A DNA stretch of 64,000 nucleotides. It comes from Linepithema humile (taxonomy: Eukaryota > Arthropoda > Insecta > Hymenoptera > Formicidae). The position numbers were made by a program, and so were the translations under genes. Positions within the stretch are counted from its first letter, which is position 1; every line of letters starts with the position of its first letter. Of the stretch, positions 1 through 12,869 are shown in pieces. The DNA lies in assembly GCF_040581485.1 (NCBI RefSeq), contig NC_090133.1, positions 18,848,001-18,912,000 on the forward strand. Direction: 5' to 3'. Below the pieces are notes generated by a model that saw nothing but the letters and a program-made list of their open reading frames with translations, was not told the DNA's origin and made no database searches.

Positions 1-3000
1 CCTGCAATAAATGACAGCATAAAAAAAGGTGCACACCAGCTACAGTCCTGATGCGCGTTCATTAAATTCAGGGAGATCCTCGTGTTAATGCTTTACGTTT
101 GACGTTTTTGTTTTTTGAAGCGCGCAATACGCCAACGCGAACATTCGAGGTGCACACTGTGTTAGAATTCACGTAGTTGAATTTGTTTGTCGTTATTTAG
201 GGATTATACCAAACGTGGAGATTCCCTTGGGATTGACAGGAAAAACTCAAAATTCCACGAGTTATTCCTGCACAAACAAGACGCAAAAAATTTCAAAAAA
301 CTTTTTAGACTTGTTAATAACTGCATAAGAATTGATTCTTTTTTTAAATTTACGCAGCGCGATTAATGATGCAACTATCGCGAAACGAATAGATAAGAAC
401 GCCGAATGGAGCAGCGGCAGAGGAAAGAATATAGAGAAATCCGTCGCGGAATTTATCTCGGCTACACTTTCGAGAGGACCGGCCGTCTGATCAAAGGACC
501 GAGCGCTCGAACGCAGTCCCGGACCAAAATCCTATCTAGATGCTTAGCCGTTATTGAAATGGCATTCGCAGCTGTTTACTCCGTTGTGCATGCAGCGCGC
601 CGTCGACAAAAGGGTTTCGAACCTTAGCTGCCAATTTCCTCGAAGAGAACGGGGGTGGGAAGAAAGGTGAGAGGCAGAGGGTGAATAAGGGGACCGGCTT
701 GCAACCCGCTTGCATCGCCACTCGCGCTATTTTCCAAGGCACTTCTTGTGCACGCGCGACTTTATTCGCGGAACACAAATGGCTTTGTGGCTGCCAAAGG
801 CGCGCCAAACAGAAAGAGACCGCATTTGTCTGGCAAACACGCTGATCTCCAACAATTCTAATACCATATGCATGGGATACATGCATTCATTGTGTTTGAC
901 TGTATTTTTATGCATGGAATACACAAAGATCGGGGGAAAAAAAAATTGTCCAAGTCGCTGCATCGAATGAATACAAATTGATTTCAAATCGGTAATTGAT
1001 TTAAAATAAAATTGTGATAACTTTAGAATAATTTTGTACTTAGAAATATCAGTAATCTCTAAACTTTTCAAATTTTTAGCACAATAAACTTATGTTTCAT
1101 TTCTTTGTATATAGATGATTTCAGAGATATTAATATATAAAATAAATATGTATTTTACAAAAAATTATTATGTATAATAGAAACGTATAATTAAATCTGC
1201 AGAATTCAGCAATTGTAAAATTATCCAATTTGTAATACAAATTATCTAATTTATTAAAATAAACGCTACTATTCGGTCCAAAAATTTAGACATCAAATAA
1301 AAGAGTGAATAATAAAATAATTAATCGTAAAAAATGGAAAAAAATCGAACTAGCGGAAGTCAGAGCAGAAGAGACGATTTTAATGGCAATAAAAACTTTT
1401 ATCGCCTCGCCGATGATTATAGGTTAACGAGGCGGCAGTAAGTGCCCACTCGTCCGAACGATAATTGGTCGCTGATCGATTCGTGCCGCGAAACAACCCA
1501 TGGTGAGTCCGCTGCAAATGTGAAAATCTGCCTCAGTCGTTCGAACTGTAGCGTTCGCGCGAGTAAAAACGAGAGTATGTGTAAAACCGAGGAGCTATAT
1601 GCGTCCGCACGAAACTGCAGTCGCGGATAATTGGAGCGCGGTAGCGACGGTGATTGGCTGGAATCGACTTCCTTCTATTTCTGTAAGTGCTTCCAGTAGC
1701 AAGCAAAAAGCGTTTAATTCGAAGAAATAAATCGCAAGCAGCGTACCGAAGAATTCATGCCTCGATTGCATCTATCGCGAATTAATGTACAATTATTAAT
1801 CATTATCAAATTAGAATTAGATGTATTACACATCTATAATGACAAGTGGCCATCGTATAATTTAATAAGAATGTCGTCCAAAAAATTTCAGTCATATAAA
1901 ATTATCATTAAATCTATTCAACATCGATTGAACGAATGTCAAATTTAAATATGCAAATAATGCTGCGCAAGAATGAAAAAAATAACTGAGAAAAATTTTC
2001 CACCCAAATTAGCGACGCGTCTCACACGGTCACAATCAATAATCGATAAGACGGTCGAAGCACAAATTAACCGTGATGCGAGAGGGAAAGCATTCCGATG
2101 CAGGCGGCAAAGAATCCGGTCGGGGCCGGCGAATGAAATATAAACGAGCGAGAGGCACGCAAAGTTCTCTGACGAGCATCGGCAGGTACATCGTCGCGCT
2201 TCTGGATGTAAACCACCAATACAGAGCGGCGAAAAGGCGCGTATACGGGTTGCGGATTCCCCGCGGCGCTTGTATCCCGAATAATCCTCAGGAGTGTGCG
2301 GCGAGCACGCACGGCATTCTGGCAATTCTCACGATTTCCACGTCGCCCTCGCCCTCGGGTCGACCCAAGCCACCCACTCCGCTTATGCCCGACCATCCAT
2401 CCCTTGGTTGCTATCCACGTTCACGTGGTCGTCCTATCCCCAGCTCGGTCGCTCAGGTGCACCACGATTCCCTTGCTTGTACACGCTCCGCGCCGCTTTA
2501 TCCACAGACTTGTAGGGGTCTGCAAATGACCTCGAGACAACCGGCATCCTCCGGGTTCCATATACGCCTTCAATAGCTGCGATTCTGCCGCCTGCGATGG
2601 CCATTCGGCACGCCGTTAAAAACATAAATTTCCAAAGTAACCCCCCGGCGAAACGCGACTGTATCGCCCTTGGAGAGTTAGTCGCATTCTGTCGACCCGT
2701 AATGGCAGATTCGTGATTCGGAATAAGTTAATCGTTTCCGTATTCTAGAGCGACACGTTATATGGCCGTTTTAAACAGCACGACAATAACCGTTGGCATC
2801 TTAAGAACGTGCGGCGAATGATTGTTGGTACCTCTATTGTCCTTCTGTCATGGGCCCTAAATCTTTCTTGTTTCACGCGCGCGACCATTCTACGAAAAAG
2901 GAACATATTCACGAAAATTTGCATCTTCGCCGAGACGGGTGAGATTAGGGCGCTTAGTCGTGCCGAAATGCTTAAGCTTCTCACAGGAACCGAAATTTCC

Positions 3001-5653
3001 TGAGGCGGCGAAACGGACGTGAATGTTATTGTTTGGAAAGGTAAACATGACATTGTCGCGAAGGAAAGATTATGCGAATTAGGGTCGTAAAGAGGCAAAA
3101 CTAGATAATTAAATGGCCGGTAAATAAATCTAATAGTTATTTATGTAATAGCTCTCAACTAACTCTACAAAAGCGGATTACTTAGAGCAAAGCAGCCGCT
3201 TCGACATAGTTTAATAATCCCTGAAAAAGAAATCTTTTAGTGAGAATAAAAGATTTCCATGAAAGAAAGAGGTAAAACTCTAGAATCGTGACGACGAGAA
3301 TGGAGCATATACGAACTACGTGAGCAGGCATGATAATAGTGTAATTTATAAAAAATATAAAAAGAGTCCTAAAACATTTTTCTTACGACGATGACATTTA
3401 GACTTTCTAATCTTTCTCTATGTATATACATCTGCGCACACATTCCGCCTTGCGATAATTAATAGAGAACAAATATCAAATTTGAAATGTATTAAATTTT
3501 GAAAAAATTATATGAAAAATAAAATCTGTATTTTACCGCCGCAATAATAGTTGACAGCCACGGAATTTCAAATATATTTTGTACTTTGTGTTTGCGCTTG
3601 AATACAAGCCAACAATATTCTCACATGTTGTTCCGTGCAAAATTCTCAATTGGATTTAGATTAAAAAATACGGGAGTGAATTCTCCGTGTCGTTCGCGCG
3701 TGTTAAGATAACTAGAGCTTAACTGCGAAAGAACATCACGCCTTGTTCCCGCTAACGAAATCGCTCGGACATTGTTTCCGATTCGGTCAGTGCAGCCCCC
3801 GTGGTCCGGCGTACAAAAGAGTAGCGGCAGCATGAGAGAAGCTGCGGCCTGTGTAACGTAAATAGAGATACTAACCGAGAAGGGTGCACCGAAAGTGCGA
3901 CGATAGGTGACGGTGGTGGTAGTAGTAGTAGGTCGTCGTAGCTACTCGTCGTCGGGCTTAACGATGGTGGGCGTGGTGGAAACGGGCCGCCTTTGTCCTG
4001 CACGGCGGTCCAAATTATGTCGAGCGGCACCGAAATCAGCCCGGTCCCGGTAATTGGCAAGCTGTTTGTTTTGTCGCAGACCGTGCCGACAACAGATGGC
4101 CGCGTTCAGTTTTGCCGATGGACCATATTACGACCTGTTATTATCGACCGCCCGGCCAAAATAATTGATCGGTGCCGGGTCGAGGCCTTCGGCTAGGAAG
4201 CGTGAACGCGAGGGATGACGAAATATTCAACTAAGCATTGTTAAATCACATTGCCGGAAAATTTATCTCGACTCGTCGCAGAACGTCACGCCGTTAATAA
4301 ATTGTCATCTTAAATTGTAATAATTAACATTCAAAATATATTGCAAATATTTCAATGTGAAATTTTGCGAATTGCTTTCAAATGAATGAAGATTTTTATA
4401 TCGTATTATATCATTTTGTTATAATAAATGATTATCTGAACTGAGAAACGATGTTCGATAAAATGCAACAGGTGCGACAAGTAAAAATTACATAATCTAA
4501 TCGTCATTTTTTTTTAAATTCAATTAATAACTAAATTCAAGTAACATGTTAATAAATAATTTCAGCATAATTACATGGTCACCATTAGAATGACACGAAT
4601 CAAATGGACATTCGATTACGATTAAACCACTGCACTTGGCATTCATTTTTTAATTTATGTGCAATATATAAAAAGCGAGATCTCAAAAAGCGATTCCAAG
4701 TAATCTGAAGTGATAGAAGAGTTAAATAAAAAGTTTACTAGTTATGCAATGGTAAGCACCTGTAGCATCTTATACAAGAATATGAGATCATAAAACCGGA
4801 GTTGAGCGGAAAACTATGGGAAAAAAAGAAACCGACATCTCTGGCGATCGACTTTAGCCTTGGTTTTCACTGACCTAGTTGACGACATCATATAACTCTC
4901 GATATTATCAATATCTACAACTACCTAACAGGCGGCAGCACTTACTATGCTTGACATCCTTTGAATTTAAAAAAAAATATACATCTAATGTCGCGGTTTA
5001 TTAATTTAAAAAATAAACTGTCTCTTATTATTTTTATTGCTAACGTTAATTAAAATTTTATAAATATACAGATCTTACAGATAGCAATAAATGATTTGAT
5101 AAAATTGAAACGACAGATTCTCAGTAATTTTAGTGTTAAATTTTAATAACAATATATCTCAAATTTTAAATGCAACATTACTTTAGAATGCAGGAATTTC
5201 AACACTTTGCTCCAAAGGAGATACTTAGGTTACAAACAAGTTCTTTTATCTACATTCTTACTATGGTATCAACGACATGTCTCGCGAGAAGAGCAAAAAA
5301 ATCGTAAAACAGCAAGCAGCCTCGATCTATCTTGGTTGGCAGCGCACAAGGCAAGTGGCCGATCCGCGCGATAATAATTAAGCAAGCGACTTGTCTACCT
5401 TACGAATTATTTCTCGGAGAGCATCGTGTTACGGGATCAAGAGACAGATAATATGTCAGCGGCACACGTCTGGCTTGTCAGTCGTAAAGTACTCTTGCGA
5501 GAAAGCGAGAAGCGCTAATTAATCCACCGCGCACAATGCGCCCTACATGCGCAGTAATATCGACGAAGTCAGATACGCGAGGAATAATAATTTCGAACGG
5601 ACAAACTTCGCCGCGCGATCGATCAAGCGCGGAGCGCGTAATTAAAGCACAGG

Positions 5654-5678
5654 TATATATATATATATATATATATAT
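5654..5678. repeat. TA microsatellite
   Basis: Twelve uninterrupted TA units followed by a CT-rich stretch. Confidence 0.9.
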
Positions 5679-8600
5679 CTCTCTTTCTATTCTCTGAATG
5701 CAATAAATAAAACGCGTGGCGACTTATAAATTAAAAGACAAAGAGGTTGCTTCTCGCTTACTAAATAAAGAACGCGACATAGGGAATATCAAACAACGTT
5801 GTAGCATCACGACAAAATCGATATCAGCCGAACCGCAAAAAGAGAAGCGGGAAATCGTATCTGGTCCCTCCCCGCTCTGCCGATTCGAATTCGCCCGTCG
5901 TACTCAAGGTGGTATGCGACTCGTCGGACCCGTGTAACTTATCTCAAGTGTTGCCGAGATTGGGCATGTTTTGTTTCGACTGTCCCCCTAATTAGAAGCC
6001 GTTTAGACTTTTAGGTCGACCGGGATGAAGTGTGGTCGAGCGAGATCAGGCGACCCGATAGCGCGCCAACGAGGAGACGTAACGACGGCGGGAGGACGCG
6101 TCCTCTTAATTCCACGATCCTTGACGATGTTACGCCGCGGCTACGTACGAAACGAATGTCCCCCCGAAGACGAGAGACCGTCGGCTGGGAGTCCGTAACG
6201 ACACCACCGTTCTCTCGTACGAAGAGAGATGGTATGTGAACGGTGTCGTTGACCATCGATCCGCATAGATAAGCTCGCGTATTTAAGAATGCTTTTAACG
6301 GGTCGCTGCGAGCCAATTGTGCCCCTAATAGGGGAACCTTGTCGTCACCGTTTTGGTGCTGCGCTGCACGGCGCGCGGGCGGATAACTATAAGGATCTAC
6401 CGGACAATTAGTCCCGAATGACAAATCTATGTCTATTGTCCGTAAAACCGATGTGGCATCGTTCCGGGCGCGATGCATGATGTATGATTTCGTGCGCGGT
6501 CAAGTTAATGAGCAATGCCCTTACACGGTCTAATTAGATATTCACGTGAAGTATTGATGAAAGATTCATATAAAAGTATTCAAAAAGTATCATTAAATAT
6601 ATACATATATATATATTTCTCTCTGAGACAAATATTATCCCTATCTTTGGATCCGAAATAAAAAATAATAATATAATAATAAAACTTTCTGGAAAGACTA
6701 ACAATAAGTATATTGCGACGCGAAAGTTGACAACTTGCGAGCTACGAGCGAGCGACGGAAAAAAGTTCAAAGCACGCGATTACATCTCTAATAAAACATG
6801 TTTCAAAAGTTTAACAATGCGACAGCCTCATATACATTTAGAATGCACACAGACACAAGAACAACGGGAGATAGTCGTCGCTTAAATCACCTCCGGATAG
6901 AACTCGTATTTAGATGCGTGCAGAACGAAAGATCCCGGTCGTTGTTGTCAGAGGGGGCTCAAAGGGATCGGGGCGCGTCTGAGAATGGAGATTTAAGGGA
7001 CCGTCTCGTGGGTGTGGGTGGCTGCGGGGTTCCTGATGGCGTCGTCCTCGTCGTTGTCGTCGTCGTCGTCGTCTTAGTCGTCGTTGCCGACATCTCCTGC
7101 AATGCCGTCGCATTCGCCGCCAACGTGACGCCCCTGTGCTTATTCCAACAGGACGCTCATGTATATGAGGCCCTGCTACGTGGCGTTTACATTATTCGGT
7201 CCCGACTCAAATCTAATATTATGAATCACGTGTCGCGTGTATAATGGGGTCGTAGGTCGGTCCGCCTCGCGCGGAATCCTTCATCCTTCTGCACGATAGC
7301 AAAGGAACTGAACAAAGCTGGCGAACAAAGAGACCAGCTTGGACAAGACAGTCTTGTCTCACGTCGCTACCACTGAGAAAATATCATGAATATGTTCTCG
7401 TGAACGTAATTTGTAACGCAACGCAAAAATGTGAGCGAAATATTTTAGAGCATCGCGGCGATTAAAGATTCGAAGCGACGAATCAATATTAATAAATCGC
7501 AATGCAACATTCTTACATTCACGCTTGAAGCAAGCGCAAAAAAGGTATAGCAGAAAGGAGTCCAAAACTATCCCAAGCAAGCGATGTTAAAGGATACCGA
7601 CTGTTGCGCAATTTATTGCTAGAACAAGACCGAAGAAGAGGAAGAGGAAATGAAGTAGGATGGTGTAACGAGACCGAGCCGCGGAGGTGAGAGAGGAGAG
7701 AATTTTCTTAAATTGCACTTTGTAGCTCCTGAGAGACCTTACACAGGGATTTCGACGCCCACGGCGAGGGATAACGAGGCGAGCGCCGGGGTCCTCCTTC
7801 GCGGAGGTGAGAGACACACACCGGTGGGTCCACGGTCGCAACGTGCGGCCCACGGGGACATAATTGATATCCGGGAAGAGCAAAAGGGCGGCGGCGGCGG
7901 ACCGGTGGCGCGCGGGGAGCAAGGAAAAAATTACCTCACAGAGCAGGGGATGGTGGAGAAGAAGACGCGAGGAGAGAAAAAGAATAAAAAAAAGAAGGGA
8001 AAAGAAAAGGACGAAGGACCACCGCGATCGTACGGGAATCAACTTGCCGAAACTCTGGCAAAGGCCACCTAAGCGCCGACAGAGCGTCCTCTGTCCCTAT
8101 CACTCTAGCTACGCAATCTGTTTCCTCGCTAACCGTTTCTGTCTCTCTATCTCTCTCACTAATTGACGGTTCCGCGCTGTGCAAACACGGAGTGACCACC
8201 TCCATCCGGACTAATTGCTAATCGCTGCTTCGGCACGAATCTTCCTATCATCCGTGTTTCTCTTTTGCTCATCGGGAATTTTGCCTTCGTGTATGCACAT
8301 TCAAAGTACGCGCTGAAGTTCAAAACGACCGAGCACTTAAGGGGCAAAACGGGACGGTGAGTGTGCCGCGGGTAACTTGATCTTATCGCGTGTTGAACAC
8401 GGCGCCCGCTAAAAGCGAGAATCGGTCGAACCGATCGCTAAAAATCGATAGACTGTGGGGTATTGTAAGTGTCCTGCGATTCGAAGATTAAATAAGAAAT
8501 AAAACAGTTGCGAGATCTCACAGAATAGGAAGCAACTATCAATAATTAATAATAATAATAATTAATGATGAGTATCTTTCATTACTAGTTAATTATTCAA

Positions 8601-11211
8601 GATTTGTTCTTTCTTAAATTTGAATATATTTTTTTATTTTCGCGAATAATAATTTTCGGGCTCGTATTTCTTGATAAAACGACTGTGGCTACTTACGCAT
8701 TAATATTTAATATCGTACTTAAAGATTTAAATTCCAATTTCAATATGTAAATGAATCTGCGTTGCTATCGGCATACAACTATATTTTGCTACTTTTTAAT
8801 ATTTTTGGAATGAATTTTCACGTCTGCCAAATGACAAATGAGATTATCACGTGATCGCGCAGAATAAGCATACGCGGACTATACAATGCAATATGCGGTG
8901 CATGCGAGGAAATCCCAGTTACCGCCATTCGGCAACGCCGACCATAAATTATAGCAACGTACCGAGAATACTTGCGATTCCTCGCTTCTGAATAATTGCT
9001 ACTGCCTTCAGCCACCTGTACAGGTATAATCCTATTATAGTATATTACATCCCACAGCAAATGAAGCAAAGATTTCAACGGTTGACAACATGTGAGATTC
9101 CAAAATACATATTTAAATTCAAAAATATCGCTGAGATTACTTTTACGAATTATGAAAATTCAACTACTTGGTTAATTATTTTATTACAAAGATTATTAAA
9201 CCAGTAGTACTCGCAATCTAACCGATTATTTTCCCGTGCTTTTTCTCATATATTTCTTATTTACGTATAATTTTTAATTTTCTCTCTCTCTCTCTCTTTC
9301 CATATTTTTTATTTTTTTACAGCTATAAAATTTAAAGGAACAATTTTTGTCAATTATTAATTAATCATACATATATAAACAAAAATATATTTCAGTCAAA
9401 ATGATTGACGCGTACTAATTTTGGTCAAACTTACGCAAATATTCTCAGATTAAATCGTAAAGCAAAAGTTTAATCCCCTTTTCAAAGCGTGATATATATA
9501 AAGACGGGGATCAGTCGATAATCTCCAAGTGAATTTTGTCAACATAAAGTAAGTAAAACCAGATAAACGGATTAGCCTTTGACGAAAAGGGCCTGTCTAC
9601 ATTCTAGTATACATAGAATCGGCAAACGCGAGAATGCATGAGTAAAAGAGCTTCTAGCAGTTTTCTCTACCGATTTTCCGATATCACAAAGTTTATTCTT
9701 GTCACAAAAACTTTAATCGTTTTAATATATGATATCAAATATCTTTACATGCACATATAAAAATGATCAACTCGTATTTTGCTTTAATTAAAGCAAACAT
9801 TTTCTATTCGTTATATTTGCCTTGTACGTCAAAATGAATAAAAAGTTTGTAATGTTAGAAATAAAAAAAAGACACTTGAAAAAATTAAAAAAGACACTTG
9901 CTGGTTCAGATCTCATAAATCAAGTGTCTCTAAATCATAAAAATAAAAATTGCATTTCTATCTCGAAATGATTGAGTGGACTGAAAATCGCGATAATATG
10001 TTAAACAAATTAGCACTACCTATTTGTATTAAAGAATCTATTCGTCTTTCGCAATCTAAATTTATCATCACGATAAATAATATATCGGTCTTCTCTATTG
10101 ACCCCGTTTGTCAAAATTCACTGCATTTTCTAATTTACGACCGTCAGCTGACTTAAAAATAATTTATAATTTATATCTGCAATCACCTATTTTGTAAAAA
10201 ATTCTATGAAACGTTTTTTTACAAAGCCTGACATAATAGTTTTCAATCAATTTCCGAAAAAGTTTACGCTACATTTACTTGTTAAAGTGATGAGAACCGT
10301 GTCCCTTTGCGTTTAGCAATTTTATCAAAATTAGATGGAGATCACAATTCAGATATAAGTCTTCGCAAGGGGACGGCGACATTATTGCCAGCCTCGCTAT
10401 ATAGTCGACGACAAAATCTCACGGTTGATTGTGTCGAGTATCGTCAAGACTCTCCTCTTACGCGTCGTTTAGCCCGCGTTTTGGATCACTTCGATTTGTG
10501 CACGAACAATTTTCTGCCTCTCAACGTCAAGCTCGTTTACCCTCCTTGGGATCACGAGCGAAAGGGAGCAAAGAGAAAACCACCGAAAACTTGTCAGCGA
10601 GTTTAAGCGCGAACAAAGGCCCACCCGACGGCATGTCGTGTCTCTAAACGTTGAGATTATCATTGTGCCGATATTTATCTGTCAGTTTCTAACCGCGCGG
10701 TACCTTGCCCGGTCATTGTCGTGTGGTAGGATCAGTGAATTCCGGGCTGCAGCCCACATTTTTCAGGTTGACAAATAGAGGGACAATAAGACGCGGATAG
10801 AATAACCCCATTTAACTACTGCAAACCTTTTTCGTTGACCGTCTTCACGATCGCGATCCGGCTTTTGCGGAAATCGATGAAAATCGAGCGTGCTCCAAAT
10901 TCCGACGCGGCCTCTTAAGCAGATTATATTGTGTCGCAAATTTCCCACCGATTCTCAAGCGGAACATATGCGGAATAAGTAGTGCGTACAAAGCGTGAAA
11001 GAAGATATAAAGAAATATATCGCGCGCTGACTATCTAGATATCCATCTATACATATATTTGTGAATTCTGTTAAAGTATATATGTAGAGCAGAACAATAA
11101 TTGTGTCGGAGAAATTTGAAGTGGGTAGAGTTACGTTCCACTCTTCCATAGAATTTTTATATACATATATACATTTTACGTATATCATACATTTAAAAAT
11201 TATCAATATCT

Positions 11212-11213
<2 letters not shown>

Positions 11214-11259
<46 letters not shown>

Positions 11260-11282
11260 ATTATATATATTATATATATATT
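11214..11282. repeat. TA microsatellite
   Basis: About 70 bp of (TA)n with a few ATT interruptions, inside the probable rho-4 intron. It explains the isoleucine/tyrosine-only frames seen here. Confidence 0.95.
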
Positions 11283-12040
11283 CCACTTATATGCCGAAAC
11301 ATTTTTATCTATTCCGCAATGCAAAATAGATTTCTATTAAGTTAGCAGAAAATAAATCAATTTTCTATTAAATGTTTGTATTGGAATAACAATGTCATCA
11401 TAATTTTCTGTGTTAAATAAAAGAGACAAAAACATAAAAAGGATTTTTGCGTTCAAAAAACAATTTTATATCACTCTTCCCTATCGAGGGAGTGTTTCAC
11501 TGTCGAGCAGACAGCACGCTGCAGAACCGCCTGCTCATACGAGGTACGTTGCCCATTAAACATCGGTGCTGGGAAACTTGCCATCCGTGTATAAATCAGG
11601 CATTAGGTGATATTAGAGTCACTTGTAAATGCAAGTATCGTAATAAAATAAAGCAGAAATAGAAAGCGAAAATTGATTTTGCAAGTTTAATTTTTATTAT
11701 TAAAAAATATAGAAAAATAACTTATTACATTAAAATATTATTAAAAACTTGCAGTCTCAAATATTTTTATCTGAATAAATCTTTATGAAAACGCGTCTAA
11801 ATCTAATCTTTATATAAAATAAAATATATACATTAATAATTCTTTTAGAATGATATTGTAATATATATAATAATAACTCTTTTTTTGATATTAATTCTAT
11901 TAATGGCAAATTGTTTCCAAGCTACACAAATGTTCGCAGAACTATACCATTTTTATGCATAATATTAATATTATGTCACTACTCATCTCCAAAATAGAAT
12001 AAGAAATACATGCAATACACATGCAATTATATAGACTCAC

Positions 12041-12801
12041 CACATTGACGAAATCCTGAAATGTCACTGCTTCAACATGAGACTCTTTTGCTCTGGTTAG
12101 AAGAATATCACGTTTATTTGCCGGTATCTCCGCCTTCCATTCAGAACTCCTTAATGCTACTAAAAAGTCCTCCAGTGGTATCTCTCCAAAACCCTCCGGA
12201 TCAAACTGGATCAACAGACAAACGAAGTCTATATGTGATCTCTTGATTAAAAACAAATAAATAAATAAACGCTGAAAGTGTGCACACCTTGTCGAAGAGT
12301 ATTCGCCATTTCTGTAACATAAAAAAAAGTTTCACGCTAGTAATTAAATTCATTAAAATTAATATAATTAATTAAAAACTGTCGATCGAAAATAATTATC
12401 TATCAACATTTTACTATAAAATCTGGTCATTTTGTCTTAAAAAATAACAAAATAATAGACTCACTAAAGCAATGAATTAAATCAATTATTTTATTGATAG
12501 TTAATAAATGATAAATTGTTATTTCTAAAGTTTACTTTTCATCAGTAGTTAATAATTAATTCTGATAAATAATCACTAATGATTAAGTCACAAATAGTGT
12601 CATAAGTTCAAAATAATGACTCACGTCATTAAGCAGCTCACGCCTGTACTCGGACTCATCAATATCGATCTCCGAGGCCAAATCAGTATGATCGGTAACG
12701 TATCCATCGTAATGCCCGCTGTTCGCCTCGCTGCGTGCGTACTCCTCCTCCTCGACAGCACCGGCGATGGTCGGTATAGAGGCACCGTTTGCCAGTAGCA
12801 T
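12041..12801 (-). CDS. rho-4: Rhomboid-family intramembrane protease with EF-hand N-terminus, partial (N-terminal exons)
   Basis: Three coding exons join in phase: 12625-12801, 12288-12311 and 12041-12205, giving 122 residues. The start ATG at 12801 follows an in-frame stop at 12838-12840 inside the same exon, which probably begins at 12863 after a TTTCAG acceptor. After an acidic N-terminus, the joined exons read KWRILFDK-FDPEGFGEIPLEDF, an EF-hand resembling those of insect Rho-4 and vertebrate RHBDL3. A second helix pair follows, with ANKRDILL and FQDFVNV. In this family the cytosolic EF-hand makes a membrane-embedded serine protease calcium-responsive. The seven-helix catalytic part is not in the window. 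The EF loop has non-canonical residues (F at position 5, D at position 12), so binding strength is uncertain. The gene call rests on the N-terminus only. Confidence 0.8.
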
Positions 12802-12863
12802 TACCGCGCGCGGCACGAGGTCACCGGGTGAATCTCCTCATTCCTCCCTCTTCCGCGTATTTC
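12802..12863 (-). other. Likely 5' UTR part of the first visible rho-4 exon, with a short uORF
   Basis: On the minus strand a TTTCAG acceptor at 12864-12869 precedes this segment. It contains a short ATG-initiated frame (start at about 12842) that ends in TGA after six codons, upstream of the coding ATG at 12801. The coding frame itself is closed by TGA at 12838-12840, so translation cannot begin further upstream in this exon. A non-coding first exon further right is implied but was not located. Confidence 0.45.
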
Positions 12864-12869
12864 CTGAAA

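Larger units (their letters stand above)
1..12040. other. Non-coding stretch, probable long intron of the rho-4-like gene
   Basis: No open reading frame here joins into a recognisable protein. The rhomboid exon ending at 12041 has a clean GTGAGT donor pointing into this stretch, and no exon with rhomboid catalytic motifs (GxSG, or the conserved WR loop) was found, so I infer a single intron that continues past the left edge. The sequence alternates between AT-rich DNA and GC-rich, CpG-containing patches at about 0.4-0.85, 2.0-2.7, 3.7-4.2, 5.3-6.5, 6.8-7.3, 7.6-8.5 and 10.3-10.9 kb. Long frames inside those patches, such as 2073-2576 plus and 6011-6478 minus, look like chance frames with arginine- and proline-rich composition. 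The patches could hold enhancers or unrecognised small genes. Confidence 0.5.

Noticed and set aside
2073..2576. 167-codon plus-strand open frame in the left intron
   Set aside because: Biased toward arginine, serine and proline as expected from a GC-rich patch. Three overlapping frames are open over the same bases and no domain is recognisable.
6011..6478. 155-codon minus-strand open frame
   Set aside because: No recognisable motif, no splice context, and GC-rich composition keeps several frames open by chance.
6910..7113. Arginine-rich minus-strand frame
   Set aside because: Translation of a GTC/CGT trinucleotide repeat near 7030-7090; low complexity.
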